A stretch of 64,000 nt of DNA, taken from assembly GCF_000423165.1 (NCBI RefSeq), contig NZ_KE383983.1:455965-519964 (forward strand). The letters run 5' to 3'. The stretch's first letter is position 1. Every line of letters begins with the position of its first letter. A program made the position numbers and the translations under genes. The DNA comes from Pseudidiomarina sediminum DSM 21906. Lineage in GTDB: Bacteria; Pseudomonadota; Gammaproteobacteria; Enterobacterales; Alteromonadaceae. The notes below the pieces were generated by a model, which was not told the origin of the DNA, searched no databases, and saw only the letters and a program-made list of their open reading frames with translations. Shown here in pieces: positions 10,073 through 20,408 of the stretch.

Positions 10073-11755
10073 ATGGCAGATTTAAAAGAAGTACTCGCCC
10101 CGGACGTGGGCGGCGATGAAGTCGAAGTCATCGAAATTTTGGTCAACCAAGGCGATACGGTCGAAGCAGAAGACGCTTTGATCACGGTTGAAAGTGATAA
10201 GGCGTCGATGGATATCCCGGCGCCCTTTGCTGGCACCGTCGCGGAAGTAAAAGTAAAGGTTGGCGATAAAATCTCAGAGGGTGCGTTGTTAGCAATGTTT
10301 GAAGCTGCTGATGCAGCTGACAGCGACGCTGCACAACCAGAAGCTGAAGCTGAAGCTGAGGCCGCGCCAGCGCCAGAACCTGAGACGGCAGCGGATGACG
10401 TAGAACCAGAAGTCGCGTCAGACGAAGCAGCGACAGCAACCAAAGTGATCGAAGTTGCAGTCCCTGACATTGGTGAAGATGGTGAAGTCGACGTGATCGA
10501 AGTCTTGGTCAGCGAAGGCGATGAGATTGCCAAAGAAGATGGCTTAATCACCTTAGAAACCGACAAAGCGACCATGGACGTTCCTAGCCCTGAAGCGGGT
10601 GTGGTGAAGTCGGTGGCAGTAAAGACTGGCGACAAGGTCAAAGAAGGCTCTTTGGTGATTACCCTTGAGGTCACCTCACAGGCGAGTGCCAGCGCTCCAG
10701 CGGCGCAACCTGAGTCAAAAGCTGAGCCTAAAGCTGCCGAGAAAGCACCGGAACCAGCACCTGCGCCAGAGCGCAAGGCACCGCCAGTACCAGATCATCC
10801 TCTTGATCGCAAAGGTAAAGCGGAAGGCTTGGCTTATGCTTCGCCAGCAGTCCGTCGTTTGGCGCGCGAATTCGGTGTTGATTTGCAACAAGTGAAAGGT
10901 ACCGGTCGCAAAGAGCGTATCTTGAAAGAAGACGTGCAAGAGTATGTGAAATACGAATTGTCGCGTCCAAAAGCGACGGCTTCAGCAGCGACAGCCCAAG
11001 GTGGCGGTGGCCTGCAAGTGATTGCTCAGCCGAAAGTGGACTTCAGCAAATTTGGTGAAATTGAAGAAGTACCGTTAACGCGGATTCAGAAAATTTCTGG
11101 CCCGAACCTGCACCGTAACTGGGTGACCATTCCACATGTAACGCAGTTTGACGAAGCCGATATTACCGAGCTTGAGAAGTTCCGTAAGCAAGAAAACGAG
11201 CTGCAAGCGAAGAAAAAGGACGGCGTGAAGATCACTCCTCTGGTCTTCATCATGAAAGCGGTCGCTAAGGCACTGCAGGAATACCCAGTGTTTAACTCGT
11301 CATTGAGTGCCGACGGTGAGCACTTGATCATGAAAAAATACATTCACATTGGCATCGCAGTAGACACCCCTGGAGGCCTTGTGGTGCCAGTGATTCGTGA
11401 TGTCGATAAGAAAGGTATTTACGAGCTTTCTGAAGAATTGGTGGATGTGAGTACACGTGCCCGTGATGGCAAGTTGAAAGCGCAAGACATGCAGGGTGGC
11501 TGCTTCTCGATTTCGAGTTTGGGTGGTATCGGTGGTACTGCATTTACGCCAATCGTCAACGCTCCTGATGTCGCGATTTTGGGTGTATCGAAAAGCGAAA
11601 TGCAGCCGAAGTGGAACGGTTCAGAGTTCGTCCCACGCTTAATGTTGCCAACCAGCCTCTCTTACGACCATCGTGTTATTGACGGAGCGGTTGCAGCACG
11701 CTTTAGTGTGTTCCTGTGCAATGTCTTATCGGATATTCGGAAATTAGTGCTTTAA
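10073..11755 (+). CDS. aceF: Dihydrolipoyllysine acetyltransferase, pyruvate dehydrogenase E2
   Basis: This is the core acetyltransferase of the complex. From ATG 10073 the protein has 560 residues. Two lipoyl domains carry the lipoylation sites ESDKASMD (Lys43) and ETDKATMD (Lys165). Each is followed by an Ala/Pro/Glu-rich flexible linker. A peripheral subunit-binding domain lies at about 254-290 ([16 protein letters not shown]). The catalytic domain ends with the active-site [10 protein letters not shown]. coli has three lipoyl domains, so two is a normal variant. A GTG at 10052 is open in frame but precedes the conserved MADLKEV start. Confidence 0.97.
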   Translation: MADLKEVLAPDVGGDEVEVIEILVNQGDTVEAEDALITVESDKASMDIPAPFAGTVAEVKVKVGDKISEGALLAMFEAADAADSDAAQPEAEAEAEAAPAPEPETAADDVEPEVASDEAATATKVIEVAVPDIGEDGEVDVIEVLVSEGDEIAKEDGLITLETDKATMDVPSPEAGVVKSVAVKTGDKVKEGSLVITLEVTSQASASAPAAQPESKAEPKAAEKAPEPAPAPERKAPPVPDHPLDRKGKAEGLAYASPAVRRLAREFGVDLQQVKGTGRKERILKEDVQEYVKYELSRPKATASAATAQGGGGLQVIAQPKVDFSKFGEIEEVPLTRIQKISGPNLHRNWVTIPHVTQFDEADITELEKFRKQENELQAKKKDGVKITPLVFIMKAVAKALQEYPVFNSSLSADGEHLIMKKYIHIGIAVDTPGGLVVPVIRDVDKKGIYELSEELVDVSTRARDGKLKAQDMQGGCFSISSLGGIGGTAFTPIVNAPDVAILGVSKSEMQPKWNGSEFVPRLMLPTSLSYDHRVIDGAVAARFSVFLCNVLSDIRKLVL

Positions 11756-11756
11756 A

Positions 11757-11786
11757 TTAAACAAATCGCGTTGGGGCTGTTATAAT
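11757..11786 (+). promoter_or_regulatory. Probable lpdA promoter
   Basis: A perfect TATAAT lies at 11781-11786 with TTAAAC 18 nt upstream, within the 89-bp gap between aceF and lpdA. GGGG and CCCC tracts flank the -10 and could form a short stem. An internal promoter fits the extra demand for E3 by other 2-oxoacid dehydrogenases. Confidence 0.6.
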
Positions 11787-11844
11787 CCGCCCCGCGCGAT
11801 AATTAACCGAATTCAACGAAATTCTACGAAAGTAAGAGGTCGTC

Positions 11845-13272
11845 ATGAGCAAAGAAATTAATACCCAGGTGGTCGTACTCGGTGCGGGTCCTGGTGGCTA
11901 TTCAGCAGCGTTTCGTGCAGCTGACTTAGGTTTGGAAACCGTTCTTGTTGAGCGTTACAGCACCTTAGGTGGTGTGTGTTTGAACGTAGGTTGTATTCCA
12001 TCAAAAGCCCTATTGCACCTTGCCAAGCATATTGAAGATGCGAAGCACATGAGTGCCGAAGGTGTGGAGTTTGGCGAGCCTAAGATCGACCTCGACAAAA
12101 TTCGCAAGCACAAAGAAAAAGTTATTGGCCAATTGACCGGTGGTCTGGGCCAAATGTCGAAGATGCGTAAAGTGAACGTCGTCACTGGTAACGGTGAGTT
12201 CGCGAGCGACAAGCAACTAAAAGTTACTGACGCAGATGGCAACGAAACTATCGTGAACTTTGAGCACGCGATCATCGCTGCCGGTTCGCAGTCAATCAAA
12301 CTACCTTTCGTACCTCATGACGACGAGCGTGTTTGGGACTCAACTGCTGCGTTAGAGTTGCGTTTCGTACCTGAGCGTATGTTGATTTTGGGCGGTGGTA
12401 TCATCGGTTTGGAAATGGGCTGTGTGTACAGTGCTCTGGGTTCAACCATCGACGTGGTTGAAATGACCGATCAGTTGATTCCACCTGCTGACAAAGACAT
12501 CATCAAGCCGTTCATGAAGAGCATCAAAGGCAAGTTCGATAACATCATGTTGAACACCAAAGCGGCCAAAGTTGAAGCTAAGAAAGACGGTATCTACGTT
12601 ACTTTTGAAGGCGACAAAGCGCCTGCTGAGCCAGTGAAGTATGATGCGGTCTTGGTTGCTGTTGGCCGTGCGCCAAACGGTGGCAAAGTCGGTGCTGAAA
12701 ATGCTGGTGTTAACGTTTCTGAGCGTGGCTTCATCGAAGTTGATAAGCAATTACGCACGAACGTAAGCAACATTTTCGCGATTGGTGACCTTGTGGGTCA
12801 GCCAATGCTGGCACACAAAGCTGTGCATGAAGGTCATGTTGCGGCTGAAGTTATCGCTGGTAAGAACCATTACTTCGACCCTAAAGTTATTCCTTCAATC
12901 GCTTATACTGAGCCAGAAGTTGCATGGGCAGGTTTAACCGAGAAAGAAGCGAAAGAGCAAGGTGTTGAGTACGAAGCAGCTGTGTTCCCATGGTCAGCAT
13001 CAGGTCGTGCAATTGCGCAAGGCGCAACCGACGGTATGACCAAGTTGTTGTTCGATAAGAACAATCGCATCATCGGTGGTGCCATGGTGGGAACCAACGC
13101 GGGTGAATTGCTCGGTGAAGTCTGTCTTGCCATTGAAATGGGTTGTGATGCAGAAGACATCGCACTGACCATTCATGCGCACCCAACCTTGCATGAGTCA
13201 GTTGGTCTTGCGGCAGAAGTGTTTGAAGGTTCAATCACTGACTTGCCAAACAAGAAAGCGAAAAAGAAATAA
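11845..13272 (+). CDS. lpdA: Dihydrolipoyl dehydrogenase (E3)
   Basis: This FAD disulfide oxidoreductase reoxidises the dihydrolipoyl groups of the pyruvate and 2-oxoglutarate dehydrogenase complexes using NAD+. The 475-residue protein has an N-terminal FAD fingerprint VVLGAGPGGYSAA and the redox disulfide in GGVCLNVGCIPSKAL (Cys45/Cys50). The NAD-binding GGGIIGLEMG and the FAD contact FAIGDLV follow, and the C-terminal HPTLHES holds the catalytic base. AAGTAAGAGG precedes the ATG. It has its own likely promoter and a strong terminator after it. Confidence 0.98.
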   Translation: MSKEINTQVVVLGAGPGGYSAAFRAADLGLETVLVERYSTLGGVCLNVGCIPSKALLHLAKHIEDAKHMSAEGVEFGEPKIDLDKIRKHKEKVIGQLTGGLGQMSKMRKVNVVTGNGEFASDKQLKVTDADGNETIVNFEHAIIAAGSQSIKLPFVPHDDERVWDSTAALELRFVPERMLILGGGIIGLEMGCVYSALGSTIDVVEMTDQLIPPADKDIIKPFMKSIKGKFDNIMLNTKAAKVEAKKDGIYVTFEGDKAPAEPVKYDAVLVAVGRAPNGGKVGAENAGVNVSERGFIEVDKQLRTNVSNIFAIGDLVGQPMLAHKAVHEGHVAAEVIAGKNHYFDPKVIPSIAYTEPEVAWAGLTEKEAKEQGVEYEAAVFPWSASGRAIAQGATDGMTKLLFDKNNRIIGGAMVGTNAGELLGEVCLAIEMGCDAEDIALTIHAHPTLHESVGLAAEVFEGSITDLPNKKAKKK

Positions 13273-13310
13273 GCAAACTGTTCAATAAGTAATAGTTTGT
13301 AACGAATAAA

Positions 13311-13342
13311 CACCGCGGTAGCGCAAGCGCCGCGGTGTTTTT
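13311..13342 (+). terminator. Rho-independent terminator after lpdA
   Basis: CACCGCGG and CCGCGGTG form an 8-bp GC-rich stem around a short GCGC-containing loop and are followed by TTTTTG. Confidence 0.9.
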
Positions 13343-13388
13343 GTTTGTATCACGCGCAACGATGAATTATGGTAATGAATCCAAATTC

Positions 13389-13504
13389 GTTGTTAGTTGC
13401 TGGTTGTTTGCTGCTTGAAAAAGCCAAAGATAAAAGCGAAGAAAAAGCCTTTTGGGATTGAAAGTTTGGGTTTGCTATTAACAAGCAACAAGCAACAAGC
13501 AACA
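13389..13504. repeat. Intergenic heptad-repeat element A
   Basis: The left arm (13389-13417) is about four degenerate heptads of the GTTGYTN type. It runs into GAAAAAGCCAAAGA (13417-13430), and a second GAAAAAGCC begins at 13441. The right arm (13480-13504) is three perfect tandem copies of AACAAGC plus AACAA. The arms are in inverted orientation, so a long imperfect hairpin is possible. The whole lies between the lpdA terminator and the start of the M13 peptidase gene. Element B at 36419-36559 has the same layout with a different heptad. Confidence 0.75.
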
Positions 13505-13525
13505 AAAACTGTTTTCGAGGAAATT

Positions 13526-15595
13526 ATGCGCAATGTAAGTACTTTAGCCCTAAGTGTCGCTTTGGCACTAGGCGTCGCTGCCTGCTCACCGCAGCAGTCT
13601 ACCACTACTGAAACGAGCGCTGCCGCAGAAGCGCCGCAGCAACAATTGACCTCAGGTCTTGATCTGAATGACTTCAACACCAGTGTGCGTCCACAAGACG
13701 ATCTCTTTACCTATGTGAATGGTGCTTGGGTTGAGCGCACTGAAATCCCAGCCGACCGTTCGCGCGTGGGCTCATTCAACGAATTGCGTGATGAGAACCA
13801 AGAACGTTTACGTAAGCTGATTGAAGAAGCTGCAGCAAGCTCACCTGAAGCTGGTTCAAATGCTGCGAAAATTGGCGATTTCTTTAACAGTTACATGGAC
13901 GTTGAGCGTTTGAATAAGCTCGGCTATCAACCGATTGCTGAAGATTTACAAGCGATTGCTGCGTTACAAAACCACGACCAAGTGGCCGCGCATTTCGCAC
14001 AAATGGCACGTTTTGGGATCAGCTCACCTTTTGGTTTTTATGTGTATGCTGATGCGAAAAACCCTGACGTAAATACGATGTACATGTCGCAGTCAGGTCT
14101 TGGCTTGCCAGATCGTGATTACTATCTGAAAGACGAAGAGAAGTTCGTTGAAATTCGTAACGCGTATCAAGCCTATATCAAAGATATTCTCGCGCTTGTG
14201 GATTATGACGGTGCCGAGCAAGCCGCTGAGCAAGTGTTAGCACTTGAGACGCAACTGGCGGAAATTCAGTGGAGCCGAGTTGAAAGTCGTAACGCCGATA
14301 AGACCTACAACAAAAAGACCATGGATGAAGTTAAAGAACTACTCGGTAGCTTTAACTTAGGCGCCTATACCGAAGCGGCAAGCCTTGCCACCGTGCAAGA
14401 CGCTGTAGTGCGTCAGCCATCGTACTTTGAGAGCTTTGGTAGCATGTTTGACAGCGTGCCATTGGAAACCTGGAAGCACTATTTAAGCCTGCGTTTGGTC
14501 AATGGTTTCGCGAATGCGTTGAGCGAAGAAATCAATGACCGTCGCTTTGAGTTCTACGGCAAAGTACTGAATGGAACCCCAGAACAAGAACCGCGCTGGA
14601 AGCGTGGTGTTGGCGCTACTGACAGTGCCTTGGGTGAAGTTTTAGGGCAGCTATACGTTGCTGAGTACTTCCCACCAGAAGCCAAAGCACGGATGGAAAC
14701 CTTGGTCGATAACCTCATCAAAGCTTATGGCGAGTCAATTAAAACTGGCGATTGGATGAGTGAAGATACCAAGCAAAAAGCCTTGGAAAAGCTAAGCAAG
14801 TTTACGCCATACATTGGTTACCCAAGCGAGTGGCGTGATTACTCAGCCCTAGAAGTTACCGGCGATGATTTAGTTGGCAACTACAAGCGTTCTTCAGAGT
14901 TTGATTACCAAGAGTCGATTGAGAAAATTGGTGAGCCAGTGAAAGAAGAGGACTGGGGTATGACACCGCAAACGGTGAATGCTTACTACAGTCCAGTACG
15001 TAACGAGATTGTGTTCCCAGCAGGTATTTTGCAACCACCATTCTTTAACATGGATGCCGAAGACGCGGTGAACTATGGTGGTATCGGTGCAGTCATCGGT
15101 CACGAACTTGGCCACGGTTTTGATGACCAAGGTTCAAAATATGACGGCGACGGTAACCTGCAAAGCTGGTGGACTGACGCCGACCGTGCAGCGTTTGATG
15201 AGCGTGGTGCGAAGCTTGCCGCTCAATACGACAGCTACGAGCCGATTGAAGGCGTGTTTGTGAATGGTAAATTGACCCTTGGTGAAAACATTGGTGACCT
15301 TGCCGGCTTAACCATTGCTTACAAAGCTTATGTTGATTCACTCGGTGGCCAAGAATCACCTGTACTCGATGGTTACACTGGTGAACAACGTGTCTTCTTA
15401 GGTTGGGCACAAGTATGGCAAACCAAACAACGTGATGAATTCACGCGTAACCAAGTGTTGAGCGACCCTCACTCACCAGCGTTCTACCGTGTGAACGGTA
15501 CAGTGGTCAACGTTCCAGCCTTCTATGAAGCGTTCGACGTGAAGCCTGGCGATGAATTGTATTTGCCGCCTGAAGAACGCGTGACTATCTGGTAA
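13526..15595 (+). CDS. Lipoprotein M13-family (neprilysin/PepO-like) zinc endopeptidase
   Basis: The 689-residue protein starts at ATG 13526, where GAGGA precedes the start and a signal peptide with lipobox GVAAC begins. The frame is open back to 13397, but that part is the repeat element. The N-terminal M13 half begins with PQDDLFTYVNGAWVE. The metalloprotease core has HELGH at about 526-530 and LGENIGDLAG near 583-592, where Glu is the third zinc ligand. The C-terminus ends in VTIW. It is predicted to degrade peptides in the periplasm while anchored to a membrane. It stands alone downstream of lpdA. Confidence 0.95.
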   Translation: MRNVSTLALSVALALGVAACSPQQSTTTETSAAAEAPQQQLTSGLDLNDFNTSVRPQDDLFTYVNGAWVERTEIPADRSRVGSFNELRDENQERLRKLIEEAAASSPEAGSNAAKIGDFFNSYMDVERLNKLGYQPIAEDLQAIAALQNHDQVAAHFAQMARFGISSPFGFYVYADAKNPDVNTMYMSQSGLGLPDRDYYLKDEEKFVEIRNAYQAYIKDILALVDYDGAEQAAEQVLALETQLAEIQWSRVESRNADKTYNKKTMDEVKELLGSFNLGAYTEAASLATVQDAVVRQPSYFESFGSMFDSVPLETWKHYLSLRLVNGFANALSEEINDRRFEFYGKVLNGTPEQEPRWKRGVGATDSALGEVLGQLYVAEYFPPEAKARMETLVDNLIKAYGESIKTGDWMSEDTKQKALEKLSKFTPYIGYPSEWRDYSALEVTGDDLVGNYKRSSEFDYQESIEKIGEPVKEEDWGMTPQTVNAYYSPVRNEIVFPAGILQPPFFNMDAEDAVNYGGIGAVIGHELGHGFDDQGSKYDGDGNLQSWWTDADRAAFDERGAKLAAQYDSYEPIEGVFVNGKLTLGENIGDLAGLTIAYKAYVDSLGGQESPVLDGYTGEQRVFLGWAQVWQTKQRDEFTRNQVLSDPHSPAFYRVNGTVVNVPAFYEAFDVKPGDELYLPPEERVTIW

Positions 15596-15610
15596 AAAGT
15601 AGGTTACACT
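15581..15610 (+). promoter_or_regulatory. Candidate promoter giving a leaderless transcript
   Basis: GTGACT (15581-15586) and TACACT (15605-15610) are 18 nt apart and lie across the end of the M13 gene. The predicted start is at about 15616-15618, exactly on the ATG at 15617, which has no Shine-Dalgarno sequence. Confidence 0.4.
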
Positions 15611-15616
15611 GTCGGC

Positions 15617-15982
15617 ATGACTATCATGATTCGTATGCTTATCATCATTTTGCTACTGGCGCCGTTAAGCGCGCCAGTAAGTGCTGCTGCGCCTATGAGC
15701 GACGCGGCAATGATGCATCATGCAATGGATCAAGACATGCCGGCAGGGCATGATTGTTGTGAGGACCAAGTCGCGTCCAACACAACAGGTGAGCCTAGCC
15801 TGCAAATGTTTTGTGATGGCAGTTGTAGTGACTGCCAACACTTCTGTAGTACCACTGCTTTGCTACCCAGCTTGTCAGTGAGCCTTCCTATTGCTGACCA
15901 ACGTACGTGGTCGTTACTCCCTCTAGCGATTATTTCGCGTCAGGACCGTCTCGAGCGTCCACCTATGCCTGCAAACATCTGA
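15617..15982 (+). CDS. Small exported His/Met/Cys-rich protein upstream of the Cus genes
   Basis: The 121-residue protein has an N-terminal hydrophobic signal (about residues 5-24, ending APVSAAA). A metal-liganding stretch follows with MMHHAMDQDM, GHDCCEDQ and FCDGSCSDCQHFC, then a second hydrophobic segment near 80-102. The composition resembles the CopL/DUF2946-type proteins that accompany copper-resistance genes, but I cannot assign it firmly. It is 36 bp upstream of the CusB-like gene in the same direction. A role in periplasmic copper or silver binding is inferred from composition and context. ATGs at 15626 and 15635 are alternative starts. Confidence 0.7.
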   Translation: MTIMIRMLIIILLLAPLSAPVSAAAPMSDAAMMHHAMDQDMPAGHDCCEDQVASNTTGEPSLQMFCDGSCSDCQHFCSTTALLPSLSVSLPIADQRTWSLLPLAIISRQDRLERPPMPANI

Positions 15983-16018
15983 TCCCTTTTTTCAGTTTGT
16001 TTTTTGCAGGAGTAATTT

Positions 16019-17302
16019 ATGTTTTTACAACGCCTTGTTTTGGGCTTCGCAATCATTGCATTGCTGACCACGACTGTCTTCGCACAAGATCACAGTGACC
16101 ATAGTGATCACAGCGAACACACCACCACACAAGAGTTAACCGCCGAAAGTGCTGTTACCGCCGCACTTAATGATGAGGCTGAGGTTCAATATGTGTGCCC
16201 AATGCACAGTCATATCGTCCGTGACCAGCCTGGTTCATGTCCGATTTGCGGCATGGACTTAGAACCGCAGCAGCCGACCCAAGAGATCCATGTGGAAGTG
16301 AGTGGGCAGATGCAGCAAAACCTCGGTATTGTTACGACCGAGGTTCAGCACACCACACTATGGCGCTATTACCCAACACTTGGCACGGTGCAGTGGAACG
16401 ATGATGCGCGCTGGCACGTCCATCCGCGGGCGGCGGGTTGGTTAGAGCAACTGGCTGTGCGTAGTCTTGGGCAACAGGTTGCACAAGGCGACCTGTTGTA
16501 TAGCATTTACAGCAAAGAGTTAGTGGTCGCCCAGCAGGACTTTTTACAAGCCTTAGATGCCGCTGCGACTTTATCCAAGCAGCAAGCCGCGCGGTTGTTG
16601 CGTGACGGGCGTTTGCGTCTCGAACTGTTAGGCTTTACCCAGGCACAAGTCAACGAGCTTGAGCAGAAGGGTGAGATTTTCTATCGTCTGCCGGTCTATG
16701 CCAAGCAGGCTGGAGTGGTGACCAATTTGAATGTCGCCGAAGGCATGTACGTTGAACCAGGCACCGAACTGATGACCTTAACCAGTGCTGCTGACGCATG
16801 GTTGATTGCCGATGTGCCAGAGCGCTACAGTGATTGGTTAAGTGTCGGCGCGCCGGCCGATGTGACGCTGCCGCAAGCTGGACTCAATGCATATGAAACC
16901 GAGGTCGACTACATTTACCCTGAGTTAGATGCTACGGCCCGTACCCAACGGGTGCGCATCAAGTTGCCACAAGCCATTGACGGGCGACAGCTGCAGGTTG
17001 GTATGCAAGCTAAAGTCGAATTGTATGGTGGCCCTAAACGAGATGTTTTGGCGGTACCGGTGAGCGCGTTGATTCTGACTGGCGCGAGCAATCGTGTGAT
17101 TGTGCAAACGGCAGAACAAACCTTTGAGCAACGTGATGTGCATGTGGGCCTGGTGGTCGGCGAACGCGCTGAAATTTTACATGGCCTTGAAGCCGGCGAG
17201 CGCATTGTGACCTCTGGCCAGTTCCTCTTGGATTCTGAAGCTAGCCTGAAAGCCAGTCGTTTAGGTGGTGGTCAACCAAGTGGAGGTGGCCATGCTCACT
17301 AA
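16019..17302 (+). CDS. Periplasmic adaptor of a heavy-metal RND efflux pump, CusB-like
   Basis: This membrane-fusion protein of 427 residues has a signal peptide (ending about residue 23, VFAQ) and a His/Asp-rich stretch, [12 protein letters not shown] heavy-metal-binding domain follows with YVCPMHSHI and [12 protein letters not shown] (about 60-85). The HlyD/CusB barrel-sandwich and beta-barrel come next, and the protein ends in [12 protein letters not shown]. The His- and Cys-rich additions suggest that the adaptor captures Cu(I)/Ag(I) for the pump. It is followed by the pump gene with an 11-bp overlap. No CusC-type outer-membrane factor is adjacent. GCAGGAG precedes the ATG. Confidence 0.92.
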   Translation: MFLQRLVLGFAIIALLTTTVFAQDHSDHSDHSEHTTTQELTAESAVTAALNDEAEVQYVCPMHSHIVRDQPGSCPICGMDLEPQQPTQEIHVEVSGQMQQNLGIVTTEVQHTTLWRYYPTLGTVQWNDDARWHVHPRAAGWLEQLAVRSLGQQVAQGDLLYSIYSKELVVAQQDFLQALDAAATLSKQQAARLLRDGRLRLELLGFTQAQVNELEQKGEIFYRLPVYAKQAGVVTNLNVAEGMYVEPGTELMTLTSAADAWLIADVPERYSDWLSVGAPADVTLPQAGLNAYETEVDYIYPELDATARTQRVRIKLPQAIDGRQLQVGMQAKVELYGGPKRDVLAVPVSALILTGASNRVIVQTAEQTFEQRDVHVGLVVGERAEILHGLEAGERIVTSGQFLLDSEASLKASRLGGGQPSGGGHAH

Positions 17303-20300
17303 GATTATCGATTGGAGTTTAAAAAATCGCATTTTGGTGCTGCTTGCAGCGCTATTTGCCGCATGGTTGGGCTGGCGGGCGATGACCAGCACGCCGCTGG
17401 ACGCTATTCCAGATTTGTCCGATGTACAGGTGATTGTGAAAACACCTTACCCTGGGCAAGCACCACAACTGGTCGAAGAGCAGGTGACATGGCCGCTGGC
17501 AAACCTGATGCTAGCGGTACCGGGCTCGACAGAAGTGCGTGGCTTTTCGTTTTTCGGTGACTCCTACTTGTACATTTTGTTTGAAGAGGGCACTGATATT
17601 TATTGGGCGCGCAGTCGCGTGTTGGAATACTTAAACCAAGCTGCTGAGCGTTTGCCGGAGGGGGTAACGCCACGACTTGGGCCGGACGCCAGTGGGGTCG
17701 GTTGGGTGTTTCAATACGCCTTAGTGGACCGTAGCGGCCAGCATCACCTCGGTGAACTGACGAGCCTGCAGGATTGGTTCTTAAAGCAAGAGCTGCAAAG
17801 TGTTGAGGGGGTCGCGGAAGTTGCGACTGTGGGCGGTATGACGCAAGCCTATCAAGTGGTGATTGACCCCTATCGGCTAGAAACTTACGGACTCACCTTT
17901 GGCCAAGTGCAAAACGCGATTGTTAGTGCCAACAAAGAAGTCGGCGGCGGTATTATTGAAATGGCCGAAGCCGAGTATATGGTGCGCGGCACCGGGTATA
18001 TTCAATCGTTGGATGATTTGCGCGAGCTACCTTTGCCGCTTCGTAGTGCCGCGGGTAACGCGATCACACTTAGTGATGTGGCGACCGTACGCCGTGGACC
18101 ACAAAGCCGTCGCGGCATTGCCGAGCTTAATGGTGAAGGTGAAGTGGTCGGTGGTATTGTGGTGATGCGCCATGGTGAAAATGCGCTGGCCACCATTGAG
18201 CGCGTGACCGAAAAACTGAAAGGTCTCCAACAGGGCCTGCCGGACGGTGTCGAGATTGTACCAACCTATGATCGCTCAAATTTAATTCATCGTGCGGTGG
18301 ATAATCTAACGACCAAGTTGCTTGAAGAAATGGCATTTGTCGCCTTGATCACTGTGCTGTTTTTGCTGCACATGCGTTCCGCGTTGGTTGCCATTATCAC
18401 TCTACCGCTAGCGGTGTTAATGAGCTTTATTGTGATGCGCTGGCTCGGGATTAACGCCAATATCATGAGCCTAGGTGGTATTGCTATTGCCATTGGCGCC
18501 TTGGTTGATGCAGCGATTGTGATGGTTGAAAATGCCCATAAGCATCTGCAACATTACCGTGAGGAACACGGCATGGAACCTAAAGGTGAAGCGCATTGGC
18601 AATTGATCCGACAGGCGACGGTGGAAGTCGGGCCGGCGTTATTTTTGTCGCTACTTATCATCACCTTGAGTTTTGTACCGGTGTTTTCGCTAGAAGCACA
18701 AGAAGGACGCTTGTTCGCTCCGTTGGCGTACACCAAAACCTTTGCGATGGCGGCTGCCGCGTTATTGGCCATTACCTTGGTGCCGGTGTTGATGGGATAC
18801 TTTGTCCGCGGCAAGATTATTAGTGAAGAAAAGAATCCGCTGACGCGCGTGCTTATCTGGATCTATCGACCTGTGCTGCGTGGCGTGTTGGCCTGGCCTA
18901 AACTCACCGTCGTACTGGCTGTTGCGGTCGCAGTAAGTGGTTACTACCCGCTGAGTAAGATGGGCAGTGAATTTATGCCAACCATGCATGAAGGTGATCT
19001 TTTGTATATGCCGACCACCTTGCCTGGCATTAGCCCTGCGGCTGCCGCGGAATTGCTGCAACGTACGGATCGGTTGATTATGCAGGTGCCTGAAGTTGAG
19101 CGCGTCTTTGGGAAAACTGGACGCGCGGCAACCGCGACGGACCCAGCGCCGTTGACGATGCTCGAAACCACCATTCAATTAAAACCTGAAAGTGAATGGC
19201 GTGAGGGCGTTACCGTTCAAGACGTGATTGCCGAACTTGATGCGACAGTGAACGTACCTGGTATTACCAATGCGTGGGTGCAGCCGATTAAAACGCGGAT
19301 TGATATGTTATCGACGGGCCTCAAGACGCCATTAGGACTGAAGATTGCAGGGCCTGATTTAACTGAAATTCAGCGTATCGGCAGTGATCTCGAAGAGCGT
19401 TTAAGTGGGCTTCATGGCGTCTCTTCAGTGTTTGCAGAGCGTCCGGCCGCAGGGCGTTATTTAGAGATCCGCCCGCGCTTGGCCGAAGCCGCACGCTATG
19501 GCGTCGACCAAGCCAGTATTCAGCGAGTGATTCAGTTTGCCATTGGTGGCGCTGCCATTGCGGAAACCGTTGAAGGTACCGAGCGTTACCCTATTGTGCT
19601 GCGTTTTCCACGTGAGCTACGGGATCATGTCGAGCGCATTAAACAGCTTCCGTTGGTAAGCGCGGAGGGTGCTTGGCTGACCTTAGAGCAGGTTGCCGAT
19701 GTTAGTGTCACGGATGGTCCGGCGATGGTACGTAGTGAAAATGCTCGTCCAACGGGTTGGATCTTTGTCGATGTCGCCGCAGGTACGCCGGTGAGCGACG
19801 TGATTGCCGCTGCAGAGCCAGTCCTCGCAGACTATACGCTACCAGCACGGTACTCGTTAGAGTGGTCTGGTCAGTATGAGTCGATGGAGCGCGTCAACGC
19901 GAAGTTAAAGCAAGTGGTTCCTGCGACCTTAGTGGTGATTTTGGTGTTGCTCTATCTCACCTTCCGCTCGTTTAAGCAGGCGGTATTGATCATGGCCACT
20001 TTACCTATCGCGATTACCGGCAGCCTTTGGTTCATTTGGGCGCTGGGTTACAACTTATCTATTGCCGTAGGGGTGGGGATGATAGCGCTTGCCGGTGTGG
20101 CAGCCGAGTTTGGGGTCGTCATGCTGCTTTATCTCAACAATGCTTGGCAGGCACGTAAGCAGCGCACGCGAGCAACGCTCTATGACGCCATTGAGGAAGG
20201 TGCAGTGTTGCGGGTGCGGCCAAAAGCGATGACGGTAATTACCATTATTGCTGGTTTGCTTCCTATTATGCTGACGCACGGCACGGGCAGCGAGGTGATG

Positions 20301-20408
20301 CAACGTATTGCCGCGCCAATGATTGGCGGGATGGTGCTGGCACCATTGTTGTCGCTGTTGGTGTTACCGGCGGTGTACTTGCTTTGGCACCGCCGGCAGC
20401 TGGATTAA
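17292..20408 (+). CDS. Cu(I)/Ag(I) RND efflux transporter, CusA-like
   Basis: This 1038-residue HME-RND pump starts at ATG 17292 ([13 protein letters not shown]), overlapping the adaptor gene. It has two 6-helix blocks separated by large periplasmic loops, and the TM4 region [18 protein letters not shown]. The three methionines that bind Cu(I)/Ag(I) in CusA are present at residues 573 ([10 protein letters not shown]), 623 (APLTMLETT) and 672 (TRIDMLSTG), at the same numbers as in E. coli CusA. Monovalent copper/silver is therefore the expected substrate, rather than the divalent metals of CzcA. The stop overlaps the stop of the convergent pump gene. Confidence 0.96.
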   Translation: MLTKIIDWSLKNRILVLLAALFAAWLGWRAMTSTPLDAIPDLSDVQVIVKTPYPGQAPQLVEEQVTWPLANLMLAVPGSTEVRGFSFFGDSYLYILFEEGTDIYWARSRVLEYLNQAAERLPEGVTPRLGPDASGVGWVFQYALVDRSGQHHLGELTSLQDWFLKQELQSVEGVAEVATVGGMTQAYQVVIDPYRLETYGLTFGQVQNAIVSANKEVGGGIIEMAEAEYMVRGTGYIQSLDDLRELPLPLRSAAGNAITLSDVATVRRGPQSRRGIAELNGEGEVVGGIVVMRHGENALATIERVTEKLKGLQQGLPDGVEIVPTYDRSNLIHRAVDNLTTKLLEEMAFVALITVLFLLHMRSALVAIITLPLAVLMSFIVMRWLGINANIMSLGGIAIAIGALVDAAIVMVENAHKHLQHYREEHGMEPKGEAHWQLIRQATVEVGPALFLSLLIITLSFVPVFSLEAQEGRLFAPLAYTKTFAMAAAALLAITLVPVLMGYFVRGKIISEEKNPLTRVLIWIYRPVLRGVLAWPKLTVVLAVAVAVSGYYPLSKMGSEFMPTMHEGDLLYMPTTLPGISPAAAAELLQRTDRLIMQVPEVERVFGKTGRAATATDPAPLTMLETTIQLKPESEWREGVTVQDVIAELDATVNVPGITNAWVQPIKTRIDMLSTGLKTPLGLKIAGPDLTEIQRIGSDLEERLSGLHGVSSVFAERPAAGRYLEIRPRLAEAARYGVDQASIQRVIQFAIGGAAIAETVEGTERYPIVLRFPRELRDHVERIKQLPLVSAEGAWLTLEQVADVSVTDGPAMVRSENARPTGWIFVDVAAGTPVSDVIAAAEPVLADYTLPARYSLEWSGQYESMERVNAKLKQVVPATLVVILVLLYLTFRSFKQAVLIMATLPIAITGSLWFIWALGYNLSIAVGVGMIALAGVAAEFGVVMLLYLNNAWQARKQRTRATLYDAIEEGAVLRVRPKAMTVITIIAGLLPIMLTHGTGSEVMQRIAAPMIGGMVLAPLLSLLVLPAVYLLWHRRQLD

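Noticed and set aside
13397-13525. N-terminal extension of the M13 peptidase
   Set aside because: The extra 43 residues are translated repeat element, basic and low-complexity, and would bury the lipoprotein signal that begins at 13526.
15581-15616. CueR/MerR operator upstream of the copper genes
   Set aside because: The spacer is 18 nt and lacks the ACCTTCC/GGAAGGT-like dyad, so CueR control cannot be claimed.
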